Below, in pieces: positions 1 through 10,681 of a stretch of 64,000 nucleotides of DNA; the first letter of the stretch is position 1, and each line of letters starts with the position of its first letter. The notes beneath the pieces were generated by a model. That model searched no databases. It worked only from the letters and a program-made list of their open reading frames with translations, and was not told the origin of the DNA. This DNA comes from Megaustenia siamemsis (lineage: Eukaryota > Mollusca > Gastropoda > Stylommatophora > Ariophantidae), in NCBI GenBank assembly GCA_032433765.1, contig JAVIAB010000102.1, positions 13,514,414 to 13,578,413 of the forward strand, written 5' to 3'. The translations under genes and the position numbers were made by a program.

Positions 1-13
1 CTAGTTAGTTTCT

Positions 14-1216
14 TTATGTGTGTGTGTGTATATATATATTTGCTCTCTCTCTTTTGCAGAGGTAGTCGAAAAAGGGTCTTTCAAATTTAAAGTTGTGTTT
101 GTTACTATACAACATGTTCCATACCTGTTCTTGATTGTCTGCGTTGACGTCGACCGGTGCCATTTTTATACTTCTGTGATACGAATGGTTATAACTTCGA
201 AGTAGGGCGGGTAGGACTCGGACATAAGACAGTTTATTGGATTTCATGAAATATCGCCACATCCGTTGTTTCAGAGTCTTATTAAAGCGTTCCACCACGG
301 CGGCCTTAATATCTTCGTTCTGTGTAGTGAAAAAGTGAACGTTGTTCTCAGCGAGGAATTTCTGAAACGTTCTGTTCAGAAACTCCGACCCTTTATCGGT
401 TTGAAAACTCGCGGGTTTCCCATCAAGAAATATCTTACCGACGGCTTCCACTAAGGATTACCCCGTTTTGGTTCGTATCGGTACAGACCACGCGAATTTA
501 CTGAAAACGTGAACGCAAACAACCAAATAGGAATACCCATCGTTGTGTTTTTTCAAATGCCTCAATACAATTAGGTCTGCCTGATATTGCTGTTGGGGTC
601 CACTCGTTATAATGGGACGCCTTTCAAATCTGCGACGAATTGGTTTATGAAGGGTATATGTCTCCTGATGATTCAACCATTGATTGATCTCTTTAAGTCC
701 CAGTTTGGTGTTATGTTGCAGGGCCGTTGCACTACTATACGCCCCTGGACGAGAAGGATCAAAGTAATGACGTGTCAATATTTTCTCAACCATTCCCATT
801 TTGGTGTTGGGATTCCGCTTTCTTTTTTTAGGTCTCAGTTTATATGTGGTTGCGGGTGGAGTGGTTTCATTACCTATCTTTGGTGTTTCCACTGCTGGTG
901 TCTTGGTCTGCTCTGGTGGCACCTCGATTGATGGTGATGGTGGTGGTGGGGAAGGTGTTTTTTCTGTTGACGTGTTGTGTTGAATGAGATCGACCGAGCC
1001 CAATGAGCGTCGTTTATACTGCTCCAATCTAGTTAAATACTGATGCAGGGCACGTTGGTACACTCTGGCCTTATCGGGTGCTGAATCATCGCGGAATAGG
1101 ATACGTTGTATTTCATCATCTAAATCTCTCAAGTTGTCACCTATCGCCTCGGGTGGAGTATACGTGCTAGTAGTCTGTTTAAGACCCTCAAGGAATCGAG
1201 GATCCATCAAAATCAT
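14..1216 (-). pseudogene. Retroviral-like (rve) integrase, Maverick/Polinton or F54H12.3-like, interrupted
   Basis: A DDE-type integrase would join element ends to host DNA in the nucleus. On the - strand one reading frame runs from an ATG at 1216 to 14, broken only by a TAA at 458-460. The N-terminal part (1216-461) has a conserved leader starting MILMDPRFLEGLKQT, a proline-rich linker with PPPPSP, and a core segment with YQADLIVLRHLKKH, whose D is the first catalytic Asp. After the stop the same frame gives FQTDKGSEF (second Asp) and VVERFNKTLKQRMW (catalytic Glu, 35 residues after that Asp), then the YNHSYHRSIKMAP block. The C-terminal SH3 or chromo part normally expected is lost: the frame ends in a TG/TA microsatellite. 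The family is known from Polintons and transposon-derived host genes. No capsid, polymerase or protease neighbour is visible. The family call is confident; the exact element class is not. Confidence 0.85.
17..50. repeat. (TG)n(TA)n(CT)n microsatellite
   Basis: Short dinucleotide tracts cut off the 3' end of the integrase pseudogene. A pyrimidine tract plus CAG lies on the + strand, but nothing suggests it is used as a splice acceptor. Confidence 0.8.
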
Positions 1217-1480
1217 TTTGTCCCCCCCCCCTTTTCCCCAAGTTTTAGAACCGCTATAACATTAAAATAAATTGTAATAACACGTCAGCACCGCACGCCG
1301 AGATAATCACCGGACCTGCCGACCCGCGCCGCCACCCGCCGCGCCGAGATAAGTCCCGACGAGATAAGCCGATTACCGGACAAAATATTAAGCAACATTT
1401 CTTAACATGCGGCTTAACAAATCTTAGCATTTAGTTGCACTTTTTCTTAACTTTTCTGTAAGGTAAACCCCCTATATAAC
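1217..1480. other. Upstream flank of the integrase with a GC-rich islet
   Basis: A C-homopolymer at 1221-1230 is followed by AT-rich DNA, then a GC-rich patch (about 1288-1375) in which CGAGATAA recurs three times. No gene is recognised. It may be non-coding DNA of the element that carried the integrase. Confidence 0.4.
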
Positions 1481-1484
1481 TACT

Positions 1485-1890
1485 TATATGGATATGAATC
1501 ATGGAGAATAGGTCAACAGACAAGAAGATAACTGGAGTCTATAGAAATGTGGTTTTACAGAAGAATGTTGAGAATACCATGGACAGCTAAGAAGAGTAAT
1601 GAAAACGTTCTGAAAGAGACAAAACCAAAAAAAGAGCTCATTTCCAATATTTGGAAGAAACAATCATCATTTTTTGCCCATGTAATGAGAAGGGAACATC
1701 TGGAATATATTGTAACAACTGGGAAAATTGAGGGAGGAAGATATAGAGGAAAGCAAAGTGAAAAGATACCAGACAGCTCATGAGAATGGCTTGGTAGAAG
1801 GTCAACAATAGAAATGATAAATAACTGTCCAGATCGAAAGTTGTGGATAGACATGATCACCTACGCCAGCAGGCCTGGTACTTGATGATG
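1485..1890 (+). mobile_element. RTE-1 type LINE, 3' fragment
   Basis: Translation gives the C-terminal tail of an endonuclease/reverse transcriptase polyprotein: MWFYRRMLRIPWTAKKSN, then HVMRREHLEYIVTTGKIEGG, broken by stops near 1783. The 3' end is the ASRPGT-stop signature, with the stop inside TTGATGATGA. Closely related to the copies at 25635, 40170 and 59205. Confidence 0.85.
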
Positions 1891-2130
1891 AAGTTGATGT
1901 GCAGGAAATGTACTCGATATTTTTTTTCTCTTTGTGATGCCTACAAAAGAGACCTTCCATCGGTGTATTGCTGGATATAGCCATTAGTAGATAATGTCTC
2001 ACGTATATTTTAATTTTCTGCCCCTACCTTTGTTTCTTTTGAAGAAGTGAGAATTTTGGAGCAGGTCTACCTTGTTCCATGACAGTTTCTCTCTCAACGT
2101 CATTTCTTCGTGAAAACGGAATATCCAATC

Positions 2131-2519
2131 AAGAAATAATAATAACATATCTCATGAAATAATAATAACATATCTCATGAAATAATAATAACATATCTCA
2201 TGAAATAATAACAACATATCTCATGAAATAATAATAACATATCTCATGAAATAATAACAACATATCTCATGAAATAATAATAACATATCTCATGAAATAA
2301 TAATAACATATCTCATGAAATAATAATAACATATCTCAAGAAATAATAATAACATATCTCAAGAAATAATAATAACATATCTCAAGAAATAATAATAACA
2401 TATCTCAAGAAATAATAATAACATGTCTCAAGAAATAGTAATAACATGTCTCAAGAAATAATAACATATCTCAAGAAATAATAATAACATATCTCAAGAA
2501 ATAATAATAACATATCTCA
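2131..2519. repeat. 23-bp minisatellite
   Basis: About 17 copies of a unit based on AATAATAATAACATATCTCA, the last base pair of each unit varying between TG and AG. The variants form left (CATG) and right (CAAG) blocks, suggesting local homogenisation. Confidence 0.95.
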
Positions 2520-2668
2520 CGTCCCTGTAAACTAGCCTACATCATTTTCTGTTTGCTTCCGAACTTATAGGGCTGATCTTTAACCTGATAATGTACAACA
2601 TGAAGATCTAGCCAATTTACGCTATGTTTAAAATTTCCTTCAACTACTGCCTTAAATTACCATAAATT

Positions 2669-2925
2669 GAAGCCGCGATAACTTAGTGGTTACTGAATTG
2701 GAATACAAAGAACAAGGGGTAGGGTTCGATTCTAACCGATGGCTTCCGGGTTCACCCAGCCTTAAATAGATACCAGATTTTTTTTCTGGGAAAATAAAGC
2801 GGAACGGGCGTAATACCGACCACATTACCCCAAAATTCATGTGCTGAAGGTTTGTAAAAGGTATGGTCACTAACACCATATTCCCTTATACGCCACTTGG
2901 TGTGATTAGACTCTTTACTTTATTT
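2669..2925 (+). mobile_element. tRNA-derived SINE, family 1
   Basis: A tRNA-like head with a degenerate A box (ATAACTTAGTGGTTA) and a B box (GGGTTCGATTC) is followed by the family body (ACCGACCACATTACCCCAAA) and the 3' motif TACGCCACTTGGTGTGA with a TTTACTTTATTT tail. This copy is more diverged than those at 8.2-9.7 kb. Confidence 0.9.
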
Positions 2926-3575
2926 ATTACCTTAACTACATCATTATAACTTAGTTAATTGCATTGTAAGTTATGACAATTCATGCTTTTGTTGTTCATT
3001 ACCATCTTCTACAGTCTTGTTAAGATTATATATATATATATATAAGATATAACAAGGAGAACTCAACACCCATAGACATAAAAATAGGAGTAATTAATGT
3101 TAATGCCATGAAAAATATACTAAATATACTATATATGTTGTTGTTGAAGACATTATTTTCATTATATCATTATCGGTACAGAAGATAAAATCCTGATGAA
3201 AAAGTTACAACCAAATGACTAAGCATAAAGAAAAGCATGCAAGAAAATTGCAACATTTTAATTTTAGATAAAAATAAAAAGAACAAAAAACAAAAATGGA
3301 TAACCGACGCCATCTTGGAAAAAAAATGGAAGAAAGAAGACAAACGAAGAACACTAACCAATACAACAAAATGATATATGATCGACAACATTAGTAATGT
3401 CAATAATGTTACTGTGATAAAATTAATAATGGTAATGAGCTTGATGACGCTAATGTTGATGATGCTGCTGGGATGATGATGTTACCTTATTTGATGGAAT
3501 GCTTTCATGGTAACGATGAAACCAAATACGCTGCAATTCATGATATTAATAAATTTGATAAATTAATAAAAATAT
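2926..3575. other. AT-rich DNA without a recognised gene
   Basis: Contains a short (TA)n at about 3028-3044. A scrap at 3095-3130 (GCCATGAAAAATATACTAA) matches the LINE-4 copy at 42180. The rest is low-complexity AT with no convincing open frame. Confidence 0.5.
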
Positions 3576-3806
3576 CATATCTTTGTGTGTGCATGTCTGT
3601 GTTAGTCACATCTCATATCTTTGTGTGTGCATGTCTGTGTTAGTCACATCTCATATCTTTGTGTGTGTGCATGTCTGTGTTAGTCACATCTCATATCTTT
3701 GTGTGTGCATGTCTGTGTTAGTCACATCTCATATCTTTGTGTGTGCATGTCTGTGTTAGTCACATCTCATATCTTTGTGTGTGCATGTCTGTGTTAGTCA
3801 CCTCTA
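3576..3806. repeat. 38-bp minisatellite
   Basis: Six copies of a unit containing CATATCTTTGTGTGTGCATG and TCTGTGTTAGTCACATCT, nearly identical. One unit recurs alone at 42297-42333. Confidence 0.95.
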
Positions 3807-4139
3807 GTGACTCGGGCAGATGGTGCTCGTAAATCTGGGAGGGCCGACCATCTAAGGGCAGAATCCCCCTACAGAAAAGATCATCTGCTGCCTTGCAGGA
3901 AGATTGGGGACAATCAAAGGCTAAGGAAAGCAAACCTGAATAAAATGCTGGCTGAAATCGGACGCACTGGGCCACTGGCGCAGAACACAGTGCAACGTTA
4001 TAACGGGTGTTCAATCAGAGTGGATCTGACAGACTCTAATTGTGATGTTCTGTCTGTGGGGGCGATCAACATACTTAACCTGACAGATGACTTCTTGTGA
4101 GAGTCTGGAATCCTACTCTGATTGAGTCCTGATCGCAGA

Positions 4140-4140
<1 letters not shown>
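3807..4140 (+). repeat. Dispersed repeat C plus unassigned left part
   Basis: The segment 4040-4140 (with GGAATCCTACTCTGATTGAG and GATCGCAGAGAGAGAG) recurs at 30010-30150 (+) and inverted at 32107-32245. The part to the left has an open frame (3807-4100) but no recognised motif, and I do not treat it as coding. Confidence 0.6.
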
Positions 4141-4181
<41 letters not shown>

Positions 4182-4182
4182 A
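4138..4182. repeat. (GA)n microsatellite
   Basis: Interrupted GA tract at the 3' end of repeat C. The other C copies also end in GA, so it looks like the element's tail. Confidence 0.85.
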
Positions 4183-4330
4183 ATTTGATGATACGAATTA
4201 CCCTGCAATCTATGATAACAATAAATTTGATGATAACAATTACGCTCTAATCTATTATACCAATAAATTTGATGATAATAATCACGCTGCAATCTATGGT
4301 ATCAGTATGATTAAATTTGACAATGCTAAT
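4183..4330. repeat. Degenerate tandem repeat, about 46 bp
   Basis: Three imperfect copies containing AAATTTGATGATA and GCAATCTATGATA. A further diverged copy lies near 3525-3560. Confidence 0.6.
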
Positions 4331-4403
4331 TATAACTTTAATACTGTTTTTCCCCATCTTTTTTACTTCAGTAGAGAGAGTGTGAGCATGGAGATTACGT
4401 CTG

Positions 4404-4670
4404 CCGACGTTCGGACAACCCGTGTTCGATTCCCGCTAGAAGCAGTGTGAATTGTACTCGTGGTTGGAACAAAATATACCCCCCTCGGTCGACCCAGCTG
4501 CTGGCAGAAATGGGTACCATGGTTCATACTCTGTGAAGGTACGGAATGGTGCCTCGCTCGTGAGTTACGATGCTTGAGGCGACACTAGACAGGAGTCTCC
4601 GAACACGCCTTGATAGGCGACCGTGCTAAGACGCCGTTTTAAGTCTCGTACTTTACCTTTGGTAACGTGT
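4404..4670 (+). mobile_element. tRNA-derived SINE, family 2 (5'-truncated)
   Basis: Shares CCGACGTTCGGACAACCCGT, a B box (GTTCGATTCCC), GCTGGCAGAAATGGGTACCA and the CTCGTACTTTACCTTT tail with the full copy at 52761-53090. The A-box end is missing or unrecognisable. Confidence 0.8.
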
Positions 4671-4837
4671 ACCTGAAACCAGAGAACGCGGGTTTGAGTC
4701 ACGATTGGGTGATTTTCTTTGTTTGGGGGTGGGGGGGGGGGGGGTGAGTGAAGTAAAGACTCAAACCCGAACACCTCGTGGCGACAGCACTGGGCAGGCG
4801 ATCTTTATTCTATAATGATGTTGCTTGTGTGTGACAA
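4671..4837. other. Spacer with a G homopolymer
   Basis: A run of 13 G with flanking TGGGGGTG lies at about 4726-4746. No gene is seen. Confidence 0.5.
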
Positions 4838-5500
4838 TAATGATGCTACATGGGATAATAACATTGATAATGCATCAAATAATGGCATTAATGCTACATG
4901 GGATACTTACATTTATGATACATGGAATAATGGCATTAATGATGCTACATGGGCTAATGACATTGATGCTACATAGGATAATGACATTAATGATGCTACA
5001 TAGGATGATGATATTAATGATGCTACATGGAATAATGACATTAATGATGCTACATGGGATAATGATATTGATGATACATGGAATAATGGCATTAATGATA
5101 CTACATGGGATAGTGACATTAATGATGCTACATGGGATAATGACATTGATGCTACATAGGATAATGATATTGATGCTACAGATGATATTGACATTAATGA
5201 TGCTACATAGGATGATGACATTAATGATGCTACATGGAATAATGACATTAATGATGCTACATGGAATAATGACATTAATGATGCTACATGGGGTAATGAC
5301 ATTGATGCTACATAGGATAATGACATTAATGATGCTACATAGGATAATGACAGTAATGATGCTACGTGGAATAATGACATTAATGATGCTACATGGGGTA
5401 ATGACATTAATGGTGCTACATGGGATAATGACATTAATGCAAAATGGGATAATGACACTGATGCTACATAGGAAAATGACATTAATGATGCTGCTGATCA
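4838..5500. repeat. 24/27-bp minisatellite (coding-length frame is an artefact)
   Basis: Units built on GATGCTACATGGGATAATGA and CATTAATG, in 24- and 27-bp versions. Because both lengths are multiples of three, long frames stay open on both strands (a 322-residue MLHGIMTLM repeat on +). There is no start context, domain or conservation pattern to suggest a protein. Confidence 0.95.
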
Positions 5501-5579
5501 GGATGATAATAACGACGTTGCTGGTGGTGATGGAAATAGTGACACTGCTTGGAAAGACAGCTATAATGAATAATGAATC

Positions 5580-6285
5580 TACTGTTCGTCTTTCTTCTTA
5601 TTATTTTCTTCATAATTTGCCTTTCATAGTCGACGGGAGATATAATTTGCTGCCCTTTGCTCTTCTGTTTGCCTCTGCTGTTATTATGTTTCCTAGTGTT
5701 TCTAACATCCCGTCAATCCATCTCACTAGTGATCGGCCCTTGGGTCTGGTGTTCTCGCAACGTTTATTCAATGATCGCTGTGTTGTGCCTTGATCTTTCA
5801 CTCTTTGCACATGGCTGAACTATTTAATTTGTTGTTTCTTTATATATTCTATGTCGGGGGTTATTCCAAGTGTTTGTTCTCAGTTCTTCATTTCTGATCT
5901 TGTCTTCCAAGCTGTTTTATGTCATTCGTCTAACACACTTCATCTCAGCAGATGCTATTTTTCTTATTGTTCTTGCATCTAGTGTCTAGAACTGGCATTG
6001 GTAGCACAAAGTTGGGATGACGATTGTATCGTAGAGTGCCCGTTTTGCCCCTGTTATTTCCCTGTTGGACATCAGTGGGGATAGTTGTCCAATGATTTCA
6101 CAAGCTTTAATGCATCTTGAGTCTAACTCTGTAGTTTGTGAATTGTCGTTTGTCATTATATTTCCTAGGTATTTAAATTCCTCTACTTGTCTTAGTTGTC
6201 TGCCTCTAATAACTACGTTGATGTTCTTTTTCTCTTTTTGATATCCACTGTTGATAACAATTTTTCTTTTCGCGTAAGCCAGCTT
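5580..6285 (-). mobile_element. LINE-3 fragment, end of RT to C-terminus
   Basis: On the - strand the frame carries the post-RT block VEEFKYLGNIMTNDNS, then the tail RSLNKRCENTRPKGRS, RWIDGMLET and KLYLPSTMKGK. Several stops interrupt it. The same tail family is at 10166, 34800 and 61010. Confidence 0.8.
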
Positions 6286-6304
6286 TTACTTCTGACGACG
6301 TCCG

Positions 6305-6585
6305 TAGAAACTAGGAACTGAATTTTGCGTGTTAATCCGTTTTTCCCCCCTGGCAGCCATATGCACAGGGGTCCCTCGCCGCACAGGCAGATAACTTAGT
6401 CTTCGGAGGTACTCATATTTTCTCCGTCCATGTATAATTGACGTTTCGAGCCGAACCTACTAAGACCAGGGGTAGTTGCCGCAGAGAGAACCCATGAATA
6501 AAATCCCAACTGGTGCAGCTGGGATTTGAACTCACATCATCTCTGTCTCGAGGCCGGTGTCTTGTCTCGAGACCAACCAGTCCCT
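6305..6585 (-). mobile_element. tRNA-like SINE, family 4
   Basis: On the - strand the head reads GGGACTGGTTGGTCTCGAGA, followed by a B box (GAGTTCAAATCCC). The body motif TCCCTCGCCGCACAGGCAGA (+ strand) recurs in diverged form at 19858-19880. Confidence 0.6.
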
Positions 6586-7261
6586 CTAAATCAAAAATAA
6601 TGTTTATAACCCCAACGATGATAATGATAAAGACAATATTGCTAACGATGCTATTAAAAACACTGATAACTCTAAAAATACATTTTAGAAAAACCCTTCC
6701 CCATAAGATAATATTAATATATCTCGCTTAACCAAACTCACCAAATTCGACCCAGGCAACATATTCTAAAGCCACGTTATATTGACAGGAAACATCTTTA
6801 GCCAATAACCAGAAAGTAACATTTCAAAATGATTCTTCAAGCACAAGAACTGATAAACATAAAAGCTCGGCACGCTAAGATTCATAGCTGGTCACAATAG
6901 CGGCTCGCTACGTGCCATAAGCTGACGGGAAACAAGCACATAAAAAAAATTATAAAATATAAAGGGCCGGACATCACAGAAAGGTCTCTCGGGGAAGAGA
7001 AAAAAAAATTTAACATGCCTTGCTTTTAATTTACTTGGAATCTGTGGTAATTTTATATTTTGTTCAGACTTGGCTACGGGTTTTCTTTTTGAGTCGAAAA
7101 TATATCTATTGCTTCTTTGTGTGAATGCAAGAAAAAATGTAGCTTTTCGTTTCTTTTTATTTGTGGCTTTATTTAAAGTAGGTAGTGCTTAGATTTGTGA
7201 AACACTCCAGGCAACAAATATAACGACTACTTCTCTTTGTTCTACCTTTTTTCTAACAATT
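6586..7261. other. AT-rich DNA without a recognised gene
   Basis: No domain, repeat match within the window or convincing frame. The 3' part is T-rich and leads into the 45-bp minisatellite. Confidence 0.5.
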
Positions 7262-8190
7262 ATAACTACTGTTCTTCTTAGAATCATAGCCCCCTCCCAA
7301 ACAAATGTAGCTACTTCCTCTCGTTGTGTCATCCTCACCTCCAAAACAATTGTAGCTACTTCCTCACGTTGTACCAACACCACCTCCCAAACAAATGTAG
7401 CTACTTTCTCACGTTGTACCAACACCACCTCCCAAACAAATGTAGTTACTTTCTCACGTTGTACCATCCCCACCTCCCAAACAAATGTAGTACTTCCTCT
7501 CGTTGTACCATCCCCACCTCACAAACAAATGTAGCTACCTCCTCTAGTTGTGTCATTCCCACCTCCCAAAAAATATAGCTACTTCCTCACGTTGTACCAT
7601 CCCCACCTCACAAACAAATGTAGCTACCTCCTCTCATTGTGTCATCCCCACCTCCAAAAAATATAGCTACTTCCTCTCGTTGTACCATCCCCACCTCACA
7701 AACAAATGTAGCTACCTCCTCTCGTTGTGTCATCCCCACCTCCCAAAAAAATATAGTTACTTCCTCACGTTGTACCATCCCCACCTCACAAACAAATGTA
7801 GCTACTTTCTCACGTTGTACCATCCGCATCTCCAAAACAAATGTAGCTACTTCCTCTCGTTGTACCATCCCCACCTCCCAAACAAATGTAGCTACCTCCT
7901 CTCGTTGTACCATCCCCATCTCCCAAACAAATGTAGCTACTTCCTCACGTTGTGCCATCCCCACCTCCCAAACAAATGTAGCTACTTTCTCACGTTATAC
8001 CATCCCCACCTCCCAAACAAATGTAGCTACTTTCTCACGTTGTGCCATCCCCACCTCCCAAACAAATGTAGCTACTTCCTCACGTTGTGTCATCCCCACC
8101 TCCCAAAAAGTATAGCTACTTCCTCACGTTGTACCATCCCCACCTCCCAAACAAATGTAGCTACTTCCTCACGTTGTGCCATCCCCTCCT
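7262..8190. repeat. 45-bp minisatellite, about 20 copies
   Basis: Unit contains GTAGCTACTTCCTCACGTTG, TACCATCCCCACCTCCCAAA and CAAAT, with CTC/CAC and TACC/TGTC/TGCC variants. The period is a multiple of three, so both strands carry open frames of up to 224 residues. I regard these as artefacts. Confidence 0.95.
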
Positions 8191-8232
8191 TCATCCGCGC
8201 CTCCCTAACACATCTAGCATAAGACACTAATA

Positions 8233-8482
8233 GTAAAGTACCCCCCGTCACGCCAAGTGGCGTATAGGGAAATATGGTGTTAGTGACCCTATATTTTACA
8301 GACCTTCAGCACATGATTTTTGGGGTAATGTGGTCGGTATTACGCCCGTGCTGCTTTTACTTTCCCAGAAAAAATCCGGTACCCATTTAAGGCTGGGTGA
8401 ACCCGGAGCCGTCGGTTGGGATCGAACCCTACCCCTTGTCCGTAGTAGTCCAGTTCACTAACCACTGAGCTATCGCGGCTCC
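8233..8482 (-). mobile_element. tRNA-derived SINE, family 1
   Basis: Near full length, inverted. On the - strand it starts GGAGCCGCGATAGCTCAGTG (A box) and has GGGTTCGATCCC (B box). The 14-bp word ATAAGACACTAATA occurs at 8219-8232 and 8502-8515. It abuts the 3' end, but 19 bases separate it from the head, so the duplication may include extra 5' sequence. Confidence 0.95.
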
Positions 8483-8817
8483 TACTAATTTTTAGGGAAT
8501 TATAAGACACTAATATTTTTCCCAAACTACTGGCTTATGATTGCTTGCTACCAGCCGACTGTCACGACACAAGATTTGCAGAATTGAATGGAACAACTTG
8601 ACGTGCATATTACACAGAGACTATCAGTTTAAAAAAAACGTTTAGGCCATCAATAGAGAGCAAAACTCTCAAAGTTTACATCAGAAGTTGTTGGACAAGT
8701 GCACTTATTCTTATGTGTGGTCAATAGTCGCTATATTACAGGTCCGTGAATGACAAGAATTTAACAAACACCTGGACATTTATCACGTGACATTGGACGA
8801 TTGTGGATTATTATTGG
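8483..8817. other. Unassigned DNA between two SINEs
   Basis: Apart from the repeated 14-mer at 8502, no repeat, frame or RNA gene is recognised here. Confidence 0.4.
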
Positions 8818-8833
8818 TTTTACTTTGGCCAGG

Positions 8834-9089
8834 GGGAGCCGCGATAGCTCAGTGGTTAGTGAACTGGACTACAAAGGACAAGGGGTAGGGTTCGATCCCA
8901 ACCGACGGCTTCCGGGTTCACCCAGCCTTAAATGGGTACCAGATTTTTTCAGGAATGTAAAGCAGCATGGGCGTAATACCGACCACATTACCCCAAAAAT
9001 CATGTGCTGAAGGTCTGTAAAATATAGGGTCACTAACACCATATTTCCCTATACGCCACTTGGCGTGACGGGGGTACTTTACTTTCTTT
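8834..9089 (+). mobile_element. tRNA-derived SINE, family 1, with perfect TSD
   Basis: Complete copy: A box TAGCTCAGTGGTTAG, B box GGGTTCGATCCC, body, and 3' end GGCGTGACGGGGGTACTTTA. It is flanked by the 16-bp direct repeat TTTTACTTTGGCCAGG (8818-8833 and 9090-9105), the mark of LINE-driven insertion. Its intact state and exact duplication point to a recent event. Confidence 0.97.
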
Positions 9090-9105
9090 TTTTACTTTGG
9101 CCAGG

Positions 9106-9397
9106 ACACCACTAGACCGCCATTAAACGGGGAGCACAATGTATACATTTGCGTTCGCTGTGTTACAGAGCAACCTGCAATATCTGTGTCTTCCTGCACA
9201 ACACATCCGACTTCGCGGTTTTTGGTACGAGATTGCTCTCCATTTTCGAAACTACTCGCTGAGAGAACATGTGGCACCATACCAGTAAAGGAATACAATT
9301 AAAATTATTGAGGATATGTATGTATCTTCCAAATAGCAACACGCGGTTGTGAATCATGCACAATCTCGCAAATAGCAAGAAAGAAAATCGAATCATT
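9106..9397. other. Unassigned spacer
   Basis: Holds the DNA that the two flanking SINEs entered. No gene or repeat family is recognised. Confidence 0.4.
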
Positions 9398-9409
9398 CAA
9401 AAACAAAAT

Positions 9410-9673
9410 TTAAAAAAAAAAGTAAAGTAGCCCTGTCGTCACGCCAAGTGGCGTATAAGGAATATGGTGTTAGTGACCATACATTTTATAGACCTTCGGC
9501 ACATGATTATTGGGGTAATGTGGTCGGTATTACGACCGTGCCGCTTTACTTTCCCAGAAAAAAATCCGGTACCCATTAAAGGCTGGGTGAACCGGAAGCC
9601 GTCGGTAGGGATCGAACCCTACCTCTTGTCCTTTGTAGTCCAGTTCACTAACCACTGAGCTATCGCGGCTCCC
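9410..9673 (-). mobile_element. tRNA-derived SINE, family 1, with TSD
   Basis: Inverted full copy flanked by the 12-bp duplication CAAAAACAAAAT (9398-9409 and 9674-9685). An A-rich stretch adjoins the 3' end on the + strand. Confidence 0.95.
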
Positions 9674-9689
9674 CAAAAACAAAATGCTA

Positions 9690-10165
9690 CAGACAAATCT
9701 CTACAATACCTTGGATAATGAAAAAGAGCAATGAAAACATTTTGAAGGATTTCAACATTAACAAGAGCTGGCTTATAAACACCATTCTACAGAGGAAATA
9801 TTAAATACTTTGGCCACATCAAAAGATAGAGTGGGCTTAAAAAAAAAAAAGAATAATGGAAAGCAATATTCCTGGAAAGAAAGCAACACAAAAAGGAAGC
9901 TCCTAAAAACATCAGAACAAGAAGAAAAAAAAAACATTTTTCGGGCACATTATGAGGAAATGAAAGTTGGAATATTTTGTTACAACTGGCAAAATAAAGG
10001 AAAATAGAGATCACGGACAACAAAGAGATAAAATGCTAGTCAGCTTGCTCTCATGGCACAGAAAACAGTCAACAACAGAATCTATACCATGCACGGTGGA
10101 TAGAAGATTGTGGAAGGACATGATCGTCTGCGCCAACCTGTATAGCACGTGATGCTGATGATGAT
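9690..10165 (+). mobile_element. RTE-2 type LINE, 3' fragment
   Basis: Degenerate tail with FRAHYEEMKVGIFCYNWQNK in one frame, then the SLLSWHRKQSTTESI and VDRRLWKDMIVCANLY blocks, ending in GTGATGCTGATGATGA. It belongs to the same subfamily as 28525 and 31864. Frameshifts and an internal purine-rich stretch show it is dead. Confidence 0.8.
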
Positions 10166-10425
10166 TCCTGGGCGACGCGTCAGGGACAGACCAAAAAGAA
10201 AGTGGTTTCAAGGCATCAATGAGACCTTGATAGTGATCAAGAAACACAACGCAACGAGCCCTCAATAAACGTTGCGAGAATACCAGACCCATGGGTCGAC
10301 CACTAAAAAGATGGATCGATGAATTATTAGAAGCATCAAGAAACATAACAGCAGCAGAGGCGAATAGAAGAGCAAAAGACCGCAAATTATATCTCCCATC
10401 GACGCTGAAAGGGAAATGAGGAAGA
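10166..10425 (+). mobile_element. LINE-3 tail fragment
   Basis: Encodes ALNKRCENTRPMGRPLKRW, IDELLEASRNITAAEANRR and KLYLPSTLKGK followed by a stop, then a GAAGAA-rich tail. It directly abuts the 3' end of the RTE-2 fragment. Confidence 0.8.
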
Positions 10426-10469
10426 AAAGCAGAAGAAGAAGGAGGAGAAGGAGTAGAAGAAGGAGGAGG

Positions 10470-10681
10470 AATATGGTGTTAGTGACCATAAATTTTACAG
10501 ACCTTCATGCATGATTTTTGGGGTAATGTGGTCGGTATTACGCCCGTGCCGCTTTACTTTCCTAGAAAAAAATCTCCGGTATCCATTTAAGGCTGGGTGA
10601 ACCCGGAAGCCGTCGGTTGGAATCGAACCCTACCCCTTGTCCTTTGTAGTCCGGTTCACTAACCACTGAGCTATCGCGGGT
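10470..10681 (-). mobile_element. tRNA-derived SINE, family 1, 3'-truncated
   Basis: The family body and tRNA head (A box GATAGCTCAGTGGTTAG and B box on -) are present. The terminal CACTTGGCGTGACG section is missing where it meets a purine-rich tract. Confidence 0.9.

Noticed and set aside
20..454. Two + strand frames over the integrase
   Set aside because: Shadows of the - strand integrase coding sequence.
4825..5793. 322-residue open frame (MLHGIMTLM repeats), the longest in the window
   Set aside because: It lies in a 24/27-bp minisatellite; both strands are open and no domain or start context is present.
7189..8222. Several open frames on both strands up to 224 residues
   Set aside because: They follow from the 45-bp period of a minisatellite.
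8834..8910. tRNA gene candidates at SINE heads
   Set aside because: A and B boxes are present but acceptor stems do not pair, and the same sequence is dispersed in about ten copies with SINE bodies.
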